Positions 51,460-59,646 of a stretch of 64,000 nt of DNA are shown here, piece after piece. The stretch is from SSF26 sp037443945. GTDB taxonomy: Bacteria; Chloroflexota; Anaerolineae; J102. The stretch's first letter is position 1. Every line of letters starts with the position of its first letter. Made by a program: the position numbers and the translations under genes. The stretch covers positions 1-64,000 of the forward strand of contig JBBINH010000006.1 of NCBI GenBank assembly GCA_037443945.1, read 5' to 3'. The notes beneath the pieces are model-generated. The model was not told the origin of the DNA. It ran no database searches and saw only the letters and a list, made by a program, of their open reading frames with translations.

Positions 51460-54369
51460 CTATAGCACCCGCGTGAGACTCAGCTCAAGACCGCTGTCGA
51501 GCAAGGCCGCTTCCGGGCCGAGGATGACGACATGACCGGCCGTCCTGAAGCCGTGGAGCACATCGGCCAGAGCACGAAAATCGGCCACCGTGGTGGTCAA
51601 CACCTCTTCGCGCATCTGCTGGCGAAACGACTCGCTCTCGCCCAACAGGTGGCGTTGCATCGCCACCCAGCCTTTGGCGTCGGGCAACAGATAGGCATCC
51701 ATCTGTCCGATGACGCCGATAATGGCCCGGGTCAGTTCTTCGTCGCCGAGATCGATGTGGGCGAGAACGTCGGCCGTTTCGTCGTACACCGCCAGGGTGG
51801 CGGCTATTTGGGGGTCGCGATACGAAACGAAATGGAGCACCCCGGAACGGTGGTCGAACTGACAGGAAACACCATACGCGCCGCCCTGCATGCGCACCCG
51901 TTCCCATAGCCGGCCCAGGCGCAGGTAATTGAGGATCACATGGATGGAGCCATGCAGACGATGGCCCAGCGCATAGAGATCGGCAGCCTTGCCCACGTAG
52001 TTGACCTGACCGGGCAGGATCAGCCCTTCGGCCGACGGCGCCGACGGCAACGGCCAGGACGCGGGTTCGGCAGGAGTGGTCGGCAATTCGTCGAGGAGCG
52101 CCTGGAGCTGGGGCTGCACTTGCGACCAGTTCGTTTCGTCCAGGGTGACGTTCGCCACCATGGCCTGACGGGTCACGAGAAGACGACGCAGGGTCTCCAA
52201 CCGCTCATACACGGTCGGCCAGTCGGTCTCGATGGCGGCGGCCAGACGGCGCAAGAAGAGCAGGTAGTTCACACCATTCATCTGTTCAGCGGCCCAGCCG
52301 GCAATGTGAAAATGCCCGGCCAAACGCCCGGCCACCACAGCGGAACCGGCCGGCAACAAGCCGGCTTCCTGGTTCGCTTTCTCCTCGAGGACGATCTGCC
52401 GCAAGCGCTCACGGTCGTCCAGATGCGCGCTCAACAGCACATCGCGCAGAATGGCAAGCAGCTCGCCGGTTTGCGGGACCATGGCTTTGCCGCGCAAGAA
52501 AAGCCAGGCACAGGGTTGTCCGTCTGCGCGTCGCATACCCGTGAACAAGGTCGGAACGATGCCGCCGGTGTGCATCCCGATCCGTTGGGTCAGAGCGACC
52601 AGGTCCTGATCGCCGGCTCCGGTCTCCAAAAGACCACGGGCCAATATGGGGAGGTAGGGCAAGGCGTCCGGCGGGACTGCCCGCAGGTTGAAGCCGAGAT
52701 CGAGATAACAAATGCCGTTCGTGAAGAGATCGTGGTAGAGGATGGGCACGCCGCGATAATCGAGCTCGACCAGGGGCAGACGTTTGTTGGTGCGGTCCAG
52801 ATCGCTCAGACGCAACCGCGGGATGGCGGCGAGGGCTTCCGGTGGATCGGGCGTCTCCTGCCACCGGCGCCGAGCCTCGTTCTGACGACGCAGGTCTTCC
52901 CAGGCGGTCGGGGTCAGGGTAGCCCGGACCGCCTCCAATCGCGCCTGTTCCTGCGCTTCCCACGCGGCTGCCAGATTCGGATCGGGCAGCAGCAGGAGCG
53001 TCGTACGATGGGGGTTGTCCAGCAAATAGCGACGGATAAGCGTCTCGAAATAGCGCGGGGTTGCGGCCACGGCCTGGCGCAGACGTTCCCAGGGTTCGGC
53101 AAAGGCGATCCGGGCTATGGGATCGGCGCCGTAGATCCAGGCAGGCAAACCGCGCCCCAGAAGGGCCAGCCCACGCGGAAAGCCACCCGTGTTGTATTCG
53201 CGCAGTTGGAATTCCACCGTGTGCAGCGAGGCCGCCACCGTGCGCGGATCGATGCCCTGGGTGGCTAAGGTCTCCAGGGTAGTGAGGACGAGCTGCTCGA
53301 CGGCCGGCCCATTGGCTTCTTCCACGCCTTTCAGACCGGTGGAAAAAATCGGGTGGGCCAGATCGTCCACCAATCCCAGGCCGGTGATGTCTTCGCCCAG
53401 ACCGGAATCGCTCAGGGCCTTGCGCAAAGGCGACGCCGGTGTGCCGATCAGGATGTGGCTCAGAACATTCAAGGCCAATATTGCCTCCGGGTCCTCGGTT
53501 GGCGGCAACGCCCAATTGACGGTCACGTAGGTTTGCGCTTCTTCGCCGGGCACATAAGGTCGGCGCAACTGCTGCGGGGCCGCGAAAACGCGCTGCTGCA
53601 GGGAGAGCGGCGGGAGAGGAGCCGGCGGGGGATAGGCCGCAGCCGCCTCGCGCAACCAGGCATCCATCCGGGCCAATCGCGCCTCCGGCGGGTCGTCACC
53701 GTAGAAGAAGAGAAGCGCCCGCGCCGGATGGTAGTAGGTCCGATGAAAGGCCAGCAACCGTTCGTAGGTCAGGTCGGGGATATGACGTGGGTCGCCGCCG
53801 GAATCATAGCCGTACACCGTATCGGGAAGCAAGGTCGTCAGGACGGCGGTCTGCAGCAAGTCTTCGGGCGAGCTATAGGCGCCCTTCATCTCGTTATAGA
53901 CCACACCGCTATAACGCAGATGTCCGTCCTGGGGTTCGTAATGCCATCCTTCCTGGGCAAAACTTTCCGGCGTAAGCAGTGGGAAAAAGACAGCATCGAG
54001 ATAGACTTCGATCAAATTGTAAAAATCTTGCAGGTTCTGACTGGCTACCGGATAAATCGTTCTATCAGGATAAGTAAAGGCATTTAGAAATGTTCGCAAC
54101 GATCCTTGCAAAAGCTCCTTAAACGGCTCTTTAACCCGATAGCGTCTTGATCCACACAGAACGGCATGTTCCAGGATGTGAGCAACGCCGCTATTGTCTT
54201 GGGGAAACGTGCGGAATGTAATGGCAAAACATTTGTTTTCGTCGTCGTTGCTCAACGAGAGGAGTTCGGCGCCGGTGGCAACGTGCCGATAGAGACGGGC
54301 CAAGGTTTTGAGCTCGGGGATCGAGCGTTCGCGCACAAGTTGGAAGCCGTGGATAAGGGTCATGGTCAT
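51460..54369 (-). CDS. M16C metallopeptidase (presequence protease-like)
   Basis: 969 residues. The inverted zinc motif H64-I-L-E67-H68 is in GVAHILEHAVLCGSRRYRVKEPF, with a distal Glu in YNEMKGAYSSPEDLL. Four M16 domains follow, as in PreP/Cym1, which degrade peptides of about 10-65 residues. EEKANQEAGLLPAGSAVVAGRL is in the linker-to-second-half region. Probably a cytoplasmic oligopeptidase. It ends before the regulator genes; start ATG 54369 lies 20 bp after the NarL-type regulator's stop, so it may be read from the same transcript. Confidence 0.93.
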   Translation of the reverse strand: MTMTLIHGFQLVRERSIPELKTLARLYRHVATGAELLSLSNDDENKCFAITFRTFPQDNSGVAHILEHAVLCGSRRYRVKEPFKELLQGSLRTFLNAFTYPDRTIYPVASQNLQDFYNLIEVYLDAVFFPLLTPESFAQEGWHYEPQDGHLRYSGVVYNEMKGAYSSPEDLLQTAVLTTLLPDTVYGYDSGGDPRHIPDLTYERLLAFHRTYYHPARALLFFYGDDPPEARLARMDAWLREAAAAYPPPAPLPPLSLQQRVFAAPQQLRRPYVPGEEAQTYVTVNWALPPTEDPEAILALNVLSHILIGTPASPLRKALSDSGLGEDITGLGLVDDLAHPIFSTGLKGVEEANGPAVEQLVLTTLETLATQGIDPRTVAASLHTVEFQLREYNTGGFPRGLALLGRGLPAWIYGADPIARIAFAEPWERLRQAVAATPRYFETLIRRYLLDNPHRTTLLLLPDPNLAAAWEAQEQARLEAVRATLTPTAWEDLRRQNEARRRWQETPDPPEALAAIPRLRLSDLDRTNKRLPLVELDYRGVPILYHDLFTNGICYLDLGFNLRAVPPDALPYLPILARGLLETGAGDQDLVALTQRIGMHTGGIVPTLFTGMRRADGQPCAWLFLRGKAMVPQTGELLAILRDVLLSAHLDDRERLRQIVLEEKANQEAGLLPAGSAVVAGRLAGHFHIAGWAAEQMNGVNYLLFLRRLAAAIETDWPTVYERLETLRRLLVTRQAMVANVTLDETNWSQVQPQLQALLDELPTTPAEPASWPLPSAPSAEGLILPGQVNYVGKAADLYALGHRLHGSIHVILNYLRLGRLWERVRMQGGAYGVSCQFDHRSGVLHFVSYRDPQIAATLAVYDETADVLAHIDLGDEELTRAIIGVIGQMDAYLLPDAKGWVAMQRHLLGESESFRQQMREEVLTTTVADFRALADVLHGFRTAGHVVILGPEAALLDSGLELSLTRVL

Positions 54370-54389
54370 CGATCTGGTGGTTGGGGATT

Positions 54390-55040
54390 TTATTGCCGTA
54401 ATTCAATCAGCCCGGCCTGGATGGCTGCCAACACCGCCTGGGTCCGATTAGGCTGTTTCAATTTGGCCATAATATTCTTGGCATGGCTGCGCACGGTCTC
54501 TTCGCCGATGTGTAATTGTGCCGCAATCTGTTTATACGTGTTGGGTGTTGCCATCCATTCCAGGATTTCCCGTTCGCGCGGGGTCAACAACACGGGGGGA
54601 GTGCTTTTCGGCTTGTCATGGACGCGGGCAAGAACTTTTTTCAACACCTCGGGATGCAGGTAGGCTTCGCCGCGCACGACAGCACGTATGGCTTCTACCA
54701 AACCGGCCGGTTCGATATGCTTGAGCACGTAGCCCTCAACCCCCATGGCCAATAAATCAAACAAGCAATTATCGGTCATTGTGCCTGTCAAGATGATGAT
54801 CTTGATTTCGGGATTCGATTTGCGTAGGGCGACCGCCATGGCCTGACCGTCCATTTCCGGCATGATCAAATCGATCAGGGCAACGTGGGGGTGCAGGTAC
54901 TGCGCCGCTTGGAGCCCGTCGTAACCGTTTGCGGCTTCGCCCACCACTTCAAAGTCAGGCTCCAGACGCAAGACCATCGCCAGACCTTTGCGCACGATGG
55001 CATGATCATCCACGATAAGAAGACGAATCGGAGCAGACAT
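54390..55040 (-). CDS. NarL/FixJ-family response regulator
   Basis: 216 residues. Receiver: LLIVDDHAIVRKGLAMVL, phospho-Asp in HVALIDLIMPEMDGQAM, and K in GYVLKHIEP. LuxR-type helix-turn-helix: LTPREREILEWMATPNTYKQIAAQLHIGEETVRSHAKNIMAKL. It begins 1 bp after the stop of the sensor kinase gene, so the pair is cotranscribed and functionally coupled. The divergently transcribed sHdr operon and the tandem palindromes upstream of it make that operon the likely target. Confidence 0.95.
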   Translation of the reverse strand: MSAPIRLLIVDDHAIVRKGLAMVLRLEPDFEVVGEAANGYDGLQAAQYLHPHVALIDLIMPEMDGQAMAVALRKSNPEIKIIILTGTMTDNCLFDLLAMGVEGYVLKHIEPAGLVEAIRAVVRGEAYLHPEVLKKVLARVHDKPKSTPPVLLTPREREILEWMATPNTYKQIAAQLHIGEETVRSHAKNIMAKLKQPNRTQAVLAAIQAGLIELRQ

Positions 55041-55041
55041 C

Positions 55042-56778
55042 TTATCGGCGGTGGATGGGAAGGGTAACGGTTATGGAGGTGCCTGCGCCCAGACGGCTTT
55101 GGATATGGCACTGGCCACCCAGGGCCTGAGCGCGTTCCTGGATACCTCGCAAACCGAAATGCTCACGGTTGCGGCTACGCGCCAAAACCAGATCGGGATC
55201 GAATCCTTGTCCTTTATCCGTCACGACCAGGCAGACCCGATCTTCCGTTATGGTCAGGGATAACGTTGCCGCATTGGTACCGGAATGGCGGGCGGCGTTG
55301 GTCAAGGCCTCCTGGGCTATGCGGTAGAGGGTGCGCCGCAGGCCTGGGGGCAAATCGTTGAAGTCACCGTAATGCTCGAAGACAATCTCAAAGGGACGCA
55401 AAGAACAGGCGGTCACATAGCTGCGCAGATCGGATTCGAAGAGTTCGAGGGTAAGGGTAGAAGGCCACATGTCGAGAATAGACTGGCGAACTTCATTATG
55501 GGTATTGCTCGCCAGAGCGCGCAATTCAATCAATTCCTCTTTCACCTTATCAACATGTTCGGGAAGCATGGTGATACAAGCATCGAGGGAATAAACGATA
55601 CCGAAGAGGGATTGGGCAACCGTATCATGAAGCTCACGGGCAATGCGATTGCGCTCTGTTTCCACCGCCAGACGGCGGGCACGGTCAATGCACAAAATAA
55701 TGGTGCCAAGGGCAATAACAGCCTGATTTGCCACTAACTCCAGTATTTCCTGACGTTCGCCGCCGAATTTCTCGTCCATATCCAATTCGACGAGCAAGAC
55801 CCCCACCGCATGCTCTCGCAACCAAAGGGGGTATACATACCAGCGACGGCTCCTAAGCCAAGTATTGAGTTGAGGATGACTTATAACCAGCTCTTCCGAT
55901 GTCGTGATGAAAGGCCGGTTATGGAGAATCGCCCGGCATAGTTCGCCGTTTTCCTCATGCAAAGGTAGCGACTCCACGGCGGGAAAAGACGATTGATTAG
56001 AAGAAAACATCCAATTCTCCAGCTCTTCATGAATGGGATCGACTAGTGCCATAAGCACGCTGGGAAACCCCAACCGCTCCGTGATCATGTCGAGAAGACA
56101 CTTTTGCATAGAGCCGATATCAAGCGAAGCTTGCAGAACAGTGATCAATTCGTGGATAATGCGCAATTTGCGGTATGTAGCGATAAGGTTTTTATGCTTG
56201 GTAGCGAGTTCATCACGCGCTAACACGAGCTCGTCATGAGCTTGTTTGATTTTTTGCAATAATACGGCAGGATAAGCAAGCAACACAGGTAATAGCCAGA
56301 TAATCGCTAAATGTGTGATAAGTGTGATACTATCCGTTGGAGGCAGTTCATGCGCACGATGGGCCCAAAAATCGGCCACAAAATACAGAAACGTGAAAAA
56401 GATCGCCGATATCACCGCACCACGCACGTGAAAGAAAAAAGCACTTGCCAGCAACGGACTAAGAGAAAAGAGATAATAAGGACTATAGGAACCACCACTG
56501 ATAAAGAGAACAAATGCGCCAAAAATCAGATCAATTCCTATAATAATCGGATATTTTATTATTAATTGATTGATGTGGCGAACAAATAAAGAAACAAATA
56601 AATTAACAAAAATAATGAATAGAAAAATCCGTAAATTTGACAAAAAAGTAGCTATTTGCGTCTCGTCGGATGGCACAAAAAGTGCCAAAGCCGCCACCAA
56701 CAAAGAGAACCAACGAAACGTTACCAGAAAAAGGAAAACACGACCGGAGTTGAAAAGGGCTTCGAGCTTTGCAAACAT
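55042..56778 (-). CDS. Membrane sensor histidine kinase with GAF domain
   Basis: 578 residues from the ATG at 56778 (MFAKLEALFNSG), preferred over 56859 because the extra codons are the palindromic repeat DNA. About five or six membrane helices cover residues 15-180, followed by a coiled coil (about 185-225). A GAF-like domain (about 230-380) contains Cys residues (MQKCLLDMITE and ELCRAIL). HisKA_3: RNRIARELHDTVAQSLFGIVYSL with the phospho-His. HATPase_c: IAQEALTNAARHSGTNAATLS, DKGQGFD, GLRGIQERAQALGG. The ligand is unknown; a redox or sulfur signal is a guess. The 5' part is markedly AT-rich. Confidence 0.9.
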   Translation of the reverse strand: MFAKLEALFNSGRVFLFLVTFRWFSLLVAALALFVPSDETQIATFLSNLRIFLFIIFVNLFVSLFVRHINQLIIKYPIIIGIDLIFGAFVLFISGGSYSPYYLFSLSPLLASAFFFHVRGAVISAIFFTFLYFVADFWAHRAHELPPTDSITLITHLAIIWLLPVLLAYPAVLLQKIKQAHDELVLARDELATKHKNLIATYRKLRIIHELITVLQASLDIGSMQKCLLDMITERLGFPSVLMALVDPIHEELENWMFSSNQSSFPAVESLPLHEENGELCRAILHNRPFITTSEELVISHPQLNTWLRSRRWYVYPLWLREHAVGVLLVELDMDEKFGGERQEILELVANQAVIALGTIILCIDRARRLAVETERNRIARELHDTVAQSLFGIVYSLDACITMLPEHVDKVKEELIELRALASNTHNEVRQSILDMWPSTLTLELFESDLRSYVTACSLRPFEIVFEHYGDFNDLPPGLRRTLYRIAQEALTNAARHSGTNAATLSLTITEDRVCLVVTDKGQGFDPDLVLARSRNREHFGLRGIQERAQALGGQCHIQSRLGAGTSITVTLPIHRR

Positions 56779-56796
56779 GGCACCGGGAAGCGAGCG

Positions 56797-56838
56797 CAAA
56801 TCCCCCCCGAGGGGGAGGCAAATCCCCCCCAGGGGGAA
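56797..56838. promoter_or_regulatory. Two tandem palindromic operators, 22 bp apart, between the kinase and tusA
   Basis: Unit 1 (56797-56816) and unit 2 (56819-56838) both read CAAATCCCCCC(C) then a short centre, then AGGGGG A. Each is a C-run/G-run palindrome. Phase is exactly 22 bp, about two DNA turns. They lie upstream of a -10-like TATACT at 56861-56866 and of tusA, and also just before the kinase start. They fit a site for a dimeric regulator such as the NarL-type protein encoded next door, controlling both directions. Confidence 0.6.
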
Positions 56839-56903
56839 TAGTCGGCGAGTCGCAAGCACTTATACTTCTTAATTGTAAAGTAATCCGCTCAAGGAGGCCT
56901 AAA

Positions 56904-57140
56904 ATGGACATCAAAGAAGACTTGGTTCTTGATTGCACCGGTCTGCTTTGTCCGTTGCCTGTTGTGAAGACCTCGAAGGCCATCAAATCCCTTCAGATCG
57001 GGCAAGTCCTGAAAATGATCGCCACGGATCCGGGAGCGCCGCCCGATATGGAAGCCTGGAGCCGCCAGACAGGCAACGCCTTGCTTCTCTCCCTGCAGGA
57101 AGGAGATAAATTCGTTTTTTACATCCGTCGTTTGAAGTAA
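56904..57140 (+). CDS. tusA: TusA-family sulfur-transfer protein
   Basis: 78 residues from the ATG with AAGGAGG 6 bases upstream. Typical TusA: LVLDCTGLLCPLPVVKTSKAIKSL with C16 in CPLP as the persulfide-carrying residue. A second Cys (C11) is two helical turns away. In sHdr-dependent sulfur oxidizers TusA relays sulfane sulfur between DsrE-type proteins and the Hdr-like complex. It opens the operon. Confidence 0.94.
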   Translation: MDIKEDLVLDCTGLLCPLPVVKTSKAIKSLQIGQVLKMIATDPGAPPDMEAWSRQTGNALLLSLQEGDKFVFYIRRLK

Positions 57141-57152
57141 TAGGAGGCTACG

Positions 57153-57677
57153 ATGGCCCGATCCGATCCGAACGCCCCGAAGCGACTTGCCCTTATCGCT
57201 TCGAAGGGCACCCTTGATTGGGCTTATCCCCCGTTTATTCTCGCCACGGCTGCCGGTGCCATGGGGTGGGAGGTGGGCGTCTTCTTCACCTTCTACGGGC
57301 TACTGTTGCTGAAACCGAAAATCACCGCTGCTGTAAGCCCGCTGGGCAATCCGGCCATGCCGATGAAGATGCCGTTTGGGCCCGGTGGTTTTCAGCAGAT
57401 CAACTGGCCCATTCCGCAATTGGTGATGGCCAATGTACCCGGTTTCAATGCCCTGGCGACCACGCTGATGAAGCAAACGTTCGAGAACAAAGGGGTAGCC
57501 ACCATTGAGGAATTACGCCAAATGGCCATTGATCTTGATGTTCGTTTGATCGGCTGTCAGATGACCATGGATGTCTTTGGCTTCAGGCGCGAGGACTTCA
57601 TTCCGGAATGCGAGATCGGCGGAGCTGCCACCTTCCTCGAATACGCCGCCGATGCTGATGTCCAACTGTTTATCTGA
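57153..57677 (+). CDS. DsrE-family sulfur transferase (DsrE3-like)
   Basis: 174 residues with GGAGG upstream. N-terminal KRLALIASKGTLDWAYPPFILATAAGAMGWEVGVFFTF, a Pro/Met-rich middle insert (PLGNPAMPMKMPFGP) and RLIGCQMTMDVFGFRREDF with C135 of the C-x-M-x-M-D motif of DsrE2/DsrE3 proteins. No membrane helix pair, so it is the soluble DsrE3 type. It likely accepts sulfur and hands it to TusA. A second Cys, C153, follows. Confidence 0.88.
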   Translation: MARSDPNAPKRLALIASKGTLDWAYPPFILATAAGAMGWEVGVFFTFYGLLLLKPKITAAVSPLGNPAMPMKMPFGPGGFQQINWPIPQLVMANVPGFNALATTLMKQTFENKGVATIEELRQMAIDLDVRLIGCQMTMDVFGFRREDFIPECEIGGAATFLEYAADADVQLFI

Positions 57678-57703
57678 ATTTCATTCAAGAGTAAGCGAGC
57701 AAT

Positions 57704-58099
57704 ATGTGGAAAACTAACGATCCCGATATCAAGAAGATTCTTTATGTCCAAACACATGGTGAAAAAGATCCGGAACGCACGGCCACTCCCTTTTTTCTGG
57801 CCACGGCCGCTGCCGCGATGGATAACGAAGTGGCCATCTATTTCACGATGAACGGCCCTCAGTGCGTGGCAAAAGGGAATGGTGAGAAAATTATCATCCC
57901 TCGCAAAAACGGTGGAGGCAAGCCACTGGCCTATTTTATCAATCAGGCGCGTGAAGCCGGGGTGCGCTTTCTTGTCTGTCAACCTTCGCTCGATCTGCAT
58001 GGCTATACCATGGAGGATATGATCGAAGGCGTGGAAATGATCGGAGGTGCAGCTTTTAACGATATGGCCTGCCATGCGGATGCTATAATCGCATTTTAG
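57704..58099 (+). CDS. Second DsrE-family protein
   Basis: 131 residues. DsrE-like core: KILYVQTHGEKDPERTATPFFLATAAAAMDNEVAIYFTMNG, then GVRFLVCQPSLDLHGYTMEDM with C92 in the active-site position, and C123. Shorter than the first DsrE protein and lacking the Pro/Met insert. Two DsrE-type carriers in one operon suggest a multi-step relay. Gap of 2 bp to the lipoate-binding protein gene. Confidence 0.85.
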   Translation: MWKTNDPDIKKILYVQTHGEKDPERTATPFFLATAAAAMDNEVAIYFTMNGPQCVAKGNGEKIIIPRKNGGGKPLAYFINQAREAGVRFLVCQPSLDLHGYTMEDMIEGVEMIGGAAFNDMACHADAIIAF

Positions 58100-58101
58100 G
58101 A

Positions 58102-58584
58102 ATGACATCACAAGTCATTTTTGTCAATAGTTGCATCATTCTATCGGATTTATATTATAAGATCGAAGAACATCTATGGTTGCGTATAAATGACGATAAG
58201 AGTATAACTCTCGGCTTTACAGATGTGGCCCAAACTACCGCCGGCAGGATACTGATCGTAAGTTTTCGTCCTGTCAACGCTTATTACAAACAGGGTAAAG
58301 CCATCGCCATCGTTGAAAGTGCCAAATGGCTTGGCCCCGTGCGGGCCCCGATGAGCGGAACTCTGGTCGCCGTCAACGAGATGTTGCTCACCGATGCCGG
58401 ACTGATTAACCGTAGCCCCTACAAAAAAGGTTGGATTGCCCGCTTTCAACCCGATGATCTGACAGCAGGCTTACAAGCGTTCGTAACCGGAGAGGAAGCG
58501 GCGCGTGCTTACGAGATGTTGATGAAACGTCGAAATCTGGATGATTGTGTCCACTGCGAAGGCTATGAGTTCCCCGATGATTGA
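58102..58584 (+). CDS. lbpA: Lipoate-binding protein, GcvH-like (LbpA)
   Basis: 160 residues. The fold is that of glycine-cleavage H protein: EHLWLRINDDKSITLGFTDVAQTTAGRI, then AIVESAKWLGPVRAPMSGTLVAVNE with K75 as the lipoyl-attachment lysine, and NRSPYKKGWIARF. In glycine cleavage, gcvT/gcvP would be neighbours; here the neighbours are sHdr genes, which marks it as LbpA. LbpA presents lipoate to the Hdr-like complex. The N-terminal 17 residues before the H-domain are less conserved. Ligase or synthase genes (LipS/LplA) are not in the window. Confidence 0.9.
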   Translation: MTSQVIFVNSCIILSDLYYKIEEHLWLRINDDKSITLGFTDVAQTTAGRILIVSFRPVNAYYKQGKAIAIVESAKWLGPVRAPMSGTLVAVNEMLLTDAGLINRSPYKKGWIARFQPDDLTAGLQAFVTGEEAARAYEMLMKRRNLDDCVHCEGYEFPDD

Positions 58585-58846
58585 AGTTCGTGTATTCACT
58601 CATCCCACCTGCACCACCTGTCCCAACGCTATCCGGATGGTGCAACGCCTGGTCGAACAAGACCCTCAGGTACGTATGGAGCTCGTCAGCCTCGCCACGG
58701 CCAGAGGCCGTGAGATGGCAAAGGCGCTGAACGTCCTCTCCGTACCGACCGTTTTTGTCAACGGAACTCGTTTCGTCGGGGTACCGGCATGGAACGAGCT
58801 TCTTGAGGCGGTAAGGCGTGAAAAGGCTGTTTTAGCAAAGGAATAG
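58577..58846 (+). CDS. Small thioredoxin/glutaredoxin-like CxxC protein
   Basis: About 89 residues from ATG 58577, which overlaps the lbpA stop by 8 bp; a start at 58565 is possible. The sequence IEVRVFTHPTCTTCPNAIRMVQRLVEQ carries a CTTC active site, then VLSVPTVFVNGTRFVG with the cis-Pro. It resembles small archaeal/bacterial redox proteins. Its place between lbpA and shdrC1 suggests it reduces or couples a disulfide (for example the lipoyl disulfide or a persulfide) in this pathway. This role is inferred. Confidence 0.82.
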   Translation: MIEVRVFTHPTCTTCPNAIRMVQRLVEQDPQVRMELVSLATARGREMAKALNVLSVPTVFVNGTRFVGVPAWNELLEAVRREKAVLAKE

Positions 58847-58886
58847 AATCAATCATTACTACGCTCCGTTTATTCCGGGAGTTCGT

Positions 58887-59594
58887 ATGCCTACAACGAG
58901 CGAAAATTGGAATCCAGGTAAGGCTGTCAATCGCCATCCGGAAGTCTCTTATGAGGAGAAAGAGCGCCTTTTCCTGGAGGTCAAAAACGATCCGCGTTAC
59001 GAAGACTTCCTCTACGGGTGCTATGAGTGCGGCATTTGCGTCTCTGCCTGTCCATCGGCGCGCTTTTATGACTATTCCCCGCGCGTCATCGCCCAATCCA
59101 TGGCGCGTGAGGACGTCGAGCGGGTGTACGACATCATCGCCGAGGACATTTGGAATTGCGCCCAATGCTTCTCCTGTGTCCGTTGCCCGCGCGGGAACAA
59201 CCCGGGCGGATTGGTCACATTGCTACGCGAGGTGGCGGTCAGGAACGGCCTGCAAGAAACCCGCGATGTTCTGCAAGGGTATAGCCGCGTCATTTACAAA
59301 GTGATGCTCAAAGGCAACCAGGTTTCACCGGATATGCTGCAACCCGACTTCTTCCCCGATTGGGGCCCCTGGGTGCAGAGTTTCTCGGCCAACATGCCAG
59401 TATGGCGCAAGGCGATCCCGGTAGATAGCCTCCGTGGCGTTACGGATGCGGCCTGGAAGACCGATCGGAAAACCCTTCTTGAGCTTTATACCATCTGGTT
59501 TGAAACAGGGAACATGGATATTATCAAGGAAATCGACGAAGGTCTCTATGATCTGTTAGCTGAGGTAATGGAGGAAGAACTGGAAGAAGGATAA
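58887..59594 (+). CDS. shdrC1: sHdr complex iron-sulfur subunit C1 (HdrC-like)
   Basis: 235 residues, GGAG before the ATG. Two 4Fe-4S motifs: C45-x2-C48-x2-C51-x3-C55 (GCYECGICVSACPSARF) and C91-x2-C94-x2-C97-x2-C100 (CAQCFSCVRCP). HdrC-type, helical C-terminal part. It would wire electrons between the HdrB-type subunit and HdrA flavin. The downstream gene is shdrB1 (52 bp gap). Confidence 0.92.
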   Translation: MPTTSENWNPGKAVNRHPEVSYEEKERLFLEVKNDPRYEDFLYGCYECGICVSACPSARFYDYSPRVIAQSMAREDVERVYDIIAEDIWNCAQCFSCVRCPRGNNPGGLVTLLREVAVRNGLQETRDVLQGYSRVIYKVMLKGNQVSPDMLQPDFFPDWGPWVQSFSANMPVWRKAIPVDSLRGVTDAAWKTDRKTLLELYTIWFETGNMDIIKEIDEGLYDLLAEVMEEELEEG

Positions 59595-59646
59595 AGAAGC
59601 GGCCCATTTCCTGCCGTTTTCCTCGCTTAAGCAACAAGGAGGTCTT

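Noticed and set aside
58102..58584. Glycine-cleavage H protein (gcvH)
   Set aside because: The fold and lipoyl Lys match, but gcvT/gcvP are absent and sHdr genes surround it; LbpA is the better call.
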